Source: Bacteroidales bacterium (GTDB lineage Bacteria > Bacteroidota > Bacteroidia > Bacteroidales > Paludibacteraceae). Taken from it: a stretch of 7,760 nt of DNA. Made by a program: the position numbers and the translations under genes. The stretch is taken from contig CAAFXN010000116.1 of the NCBI GenBank assembly GCA_900766775.1, positions 1 through 7,760 of the forward strand, given 5' to 3'. Shown here one piece after another: positions 7,326-7,760 of the stretch (its first letter is position 1; the number at the start of each line of letters is the position of its first letter). Below the pieces are notes generated by a model. The model was given only the letters and a program-made list of their open reading frames with translations, was not told the origin of the DNA and searched no databases.

Positions 7326-7360
7326 TAATTCTTAATTCATAATTCTTAATTCTTAATTAG
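7326..7360 (+). repeat. Heptamer tandem repeat in the 5' leader of the serine dehydratase gene
   Basis: Five consecutive 7-bp units, TAATTCT, TAATTCA, TAATTCT, TAATTCT and TAATTAG, end 5 bp before the GTG start. The tract contains no G except in the last unit and fills most of the predicted leader. It gives an unstructured AT-rich initiation region, which Bacteroidetes favour, and could change copy number by slippage. Confidence 0.7.
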
Positions 7361-7365
7361 AAAAA

Positions 7366-7760
7366 GTGGATTCCATTCGAGACATATACCGTATCGGCTA
7401 CGGACCTTCCAGCAGCCACACCATGGCGCCGCGCAAAGCGGCGGAACTCTTCTATGCCAAGCACCCCGATGCCGCACACTACGAGGTTACCCTCTACGGC
7501 AGCCTCGCCGCCACCGGCAAAGGACACATGACAGACGTGGCTATCATGCAATCCATCCCCGGCATACAAATCCTATGGGAGCCCCATGTCTTCAAGCCCT
7601 TCCACCCCAACGGCATGGAGTTCCGAGCCTACGACCAAGCGGGCAACCAAACTGCACGCTGGCTCGTCTATAGCATCGGCGGCGGCGCCCTGGCGGAAGA
7701 TACACAAGACCCACAGGACCCCCTCCAACTCCCAGGACCCCCTCCAACTCCCCCTACAAA
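7366..7760 (+). CDS. sdaA: Iron-sulfur L-serine dehydratase, N-terminal part, with a repeat-derived insertion
   Basis: The frame runs from a GTG at 7366 to the window edge (131 codons). It is the only reasonable start, because the in-frame TAA at 7354 is followed only by TTA GAA AAA. The product deaminates L-serine to pyruvate and ammonia using a [4Fe-4S] cluster held by the C-terminal domain, which is outside the window. Family signatures present are IGYGPSSSHTM (10-20), YGSLAATGKGHMTD (44-57), HPNGMEF (80-86) and VYSIGGGALAE (101-111). After E111 the sequence becomes low-complexity and proline-rich (DTQDPQDPLQLPGPPPTPP), unlike the family, and is encoded by the repeat at 7714-7751. The frame stays open to the edge, so the enzyme may be intact with an extra loop, or it may be broken further on. 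It is unrelated to the PUL. Confidence 0.9.
   Translation, partial: MDSIRDIYRIGYGPSSSHTMAPRKAAELFYAKHPDAAHYEVTLYGSLAATGKGHMTDVAIMQSIPGIQILWEPHVFKPFHPNGMEFRAYDQAGNQTARWLVYSIGGGALAEDTQDPQDPLQLPGPPPTPPT
7714..7751. repeat. C-rich 19-bp tandem repeat inside the serine dehydratase gene, leading into a probable palindrome
   Basis: CAGGACCCCCTCCAACTCC occurs twice back to back (7714-7732 and 7733-7751). It is followed by CCCTACAAA to the window end. CTCCCCCT at 7748-7755 looks like the left arm of a palindrome that would close with a G-run just beyond the window. As 19 is not a multiple of 3, the copies are read in different frames (QDPLQLP, then GPPPTPP). C-rich/G-rich palindromic interspersed repeats of this look are familiar from Bacteroidetes genomes, from memory. 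The tandem repeat is certain; the palindrome is inferred. Confidence 0.75.

Noticed and set aside
7357..7569. 70-codon open frame on the minus strand
   Set aside because: It is antisense to the serine dehydratase gene, whose motifs are clear.
1..7760. CRISPR array, tRNA, rRNA or insertion sequence
   Set aside because: No spaced array, cloverleaf, rRNA-like block or transposase was seen. The only repeats are the short ones listed.

Overview
The window comes from a member of the Bacteroidales (Bacteroides/Prevotella-like gut bacteria). This rests on a SusC/SusD pair, a SusR-like membrane regulator, three promoters of the Bacteroidetes form (TTTG, about 20 bp, TAnnTTTG) and a lack of Shine-Dalgarno sequences.

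Positions 1-5345, minus strand: the front part of a polysaccharide utilization locus (PUL), read right to left. The order is SusC-type TonB-dependent transporter (2409-5345), SusD-type glycan-binding lipoprotein (589-2382), then a second lipoprotein cut by the window edge (1-562). That lipoprotein ends in what looks like the start of a CBM26-like starch-binding module. The two gaps are both 26 bp, so this is probably one operon. The expected enzyme genes would lie beyond position 1.

Positions 5346-5646: a divergent control region. From left to right it holds a small leader hairpin, the susC promoter (minus strand), a perfect 13-bp direct repeat with 24-bp period just upstream of that promoter, a 12-bp inverted repeat that looks like a terminator, and the promoter of the next gene (plus strand), whose -33 box overlaps the inverted repeat.

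Positions 5647-7200, plus strand: a SusR-like (DUF6377-type) regulator with a signal peptide, periplasmic TPR-like sensor region, one membrane helix, coiled coil and C-terminal helix-turn-helix. It probably senses an incoming oligosaccharide in the periplasm and switches on the divergent susC operon. A SusR-like regulator together with a CBM26-like module points to an alpha-glucan as substrate, but this is inference.

Positions 7201-7760, plus strand: a separate unit. A promoter preceded by a direct repeat and followed by a heptamer tandem repeat leads into the start of an iron-sulfur L-serine dehydratase gene (GTG start). Just after its conserved GGGALAE motif the gene carries a C-rich 19-bp tandem repeat and the first half of a probable palindrome. 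This looks like an in-frame insertion of an interspersed repeat, and the window ends inside it.
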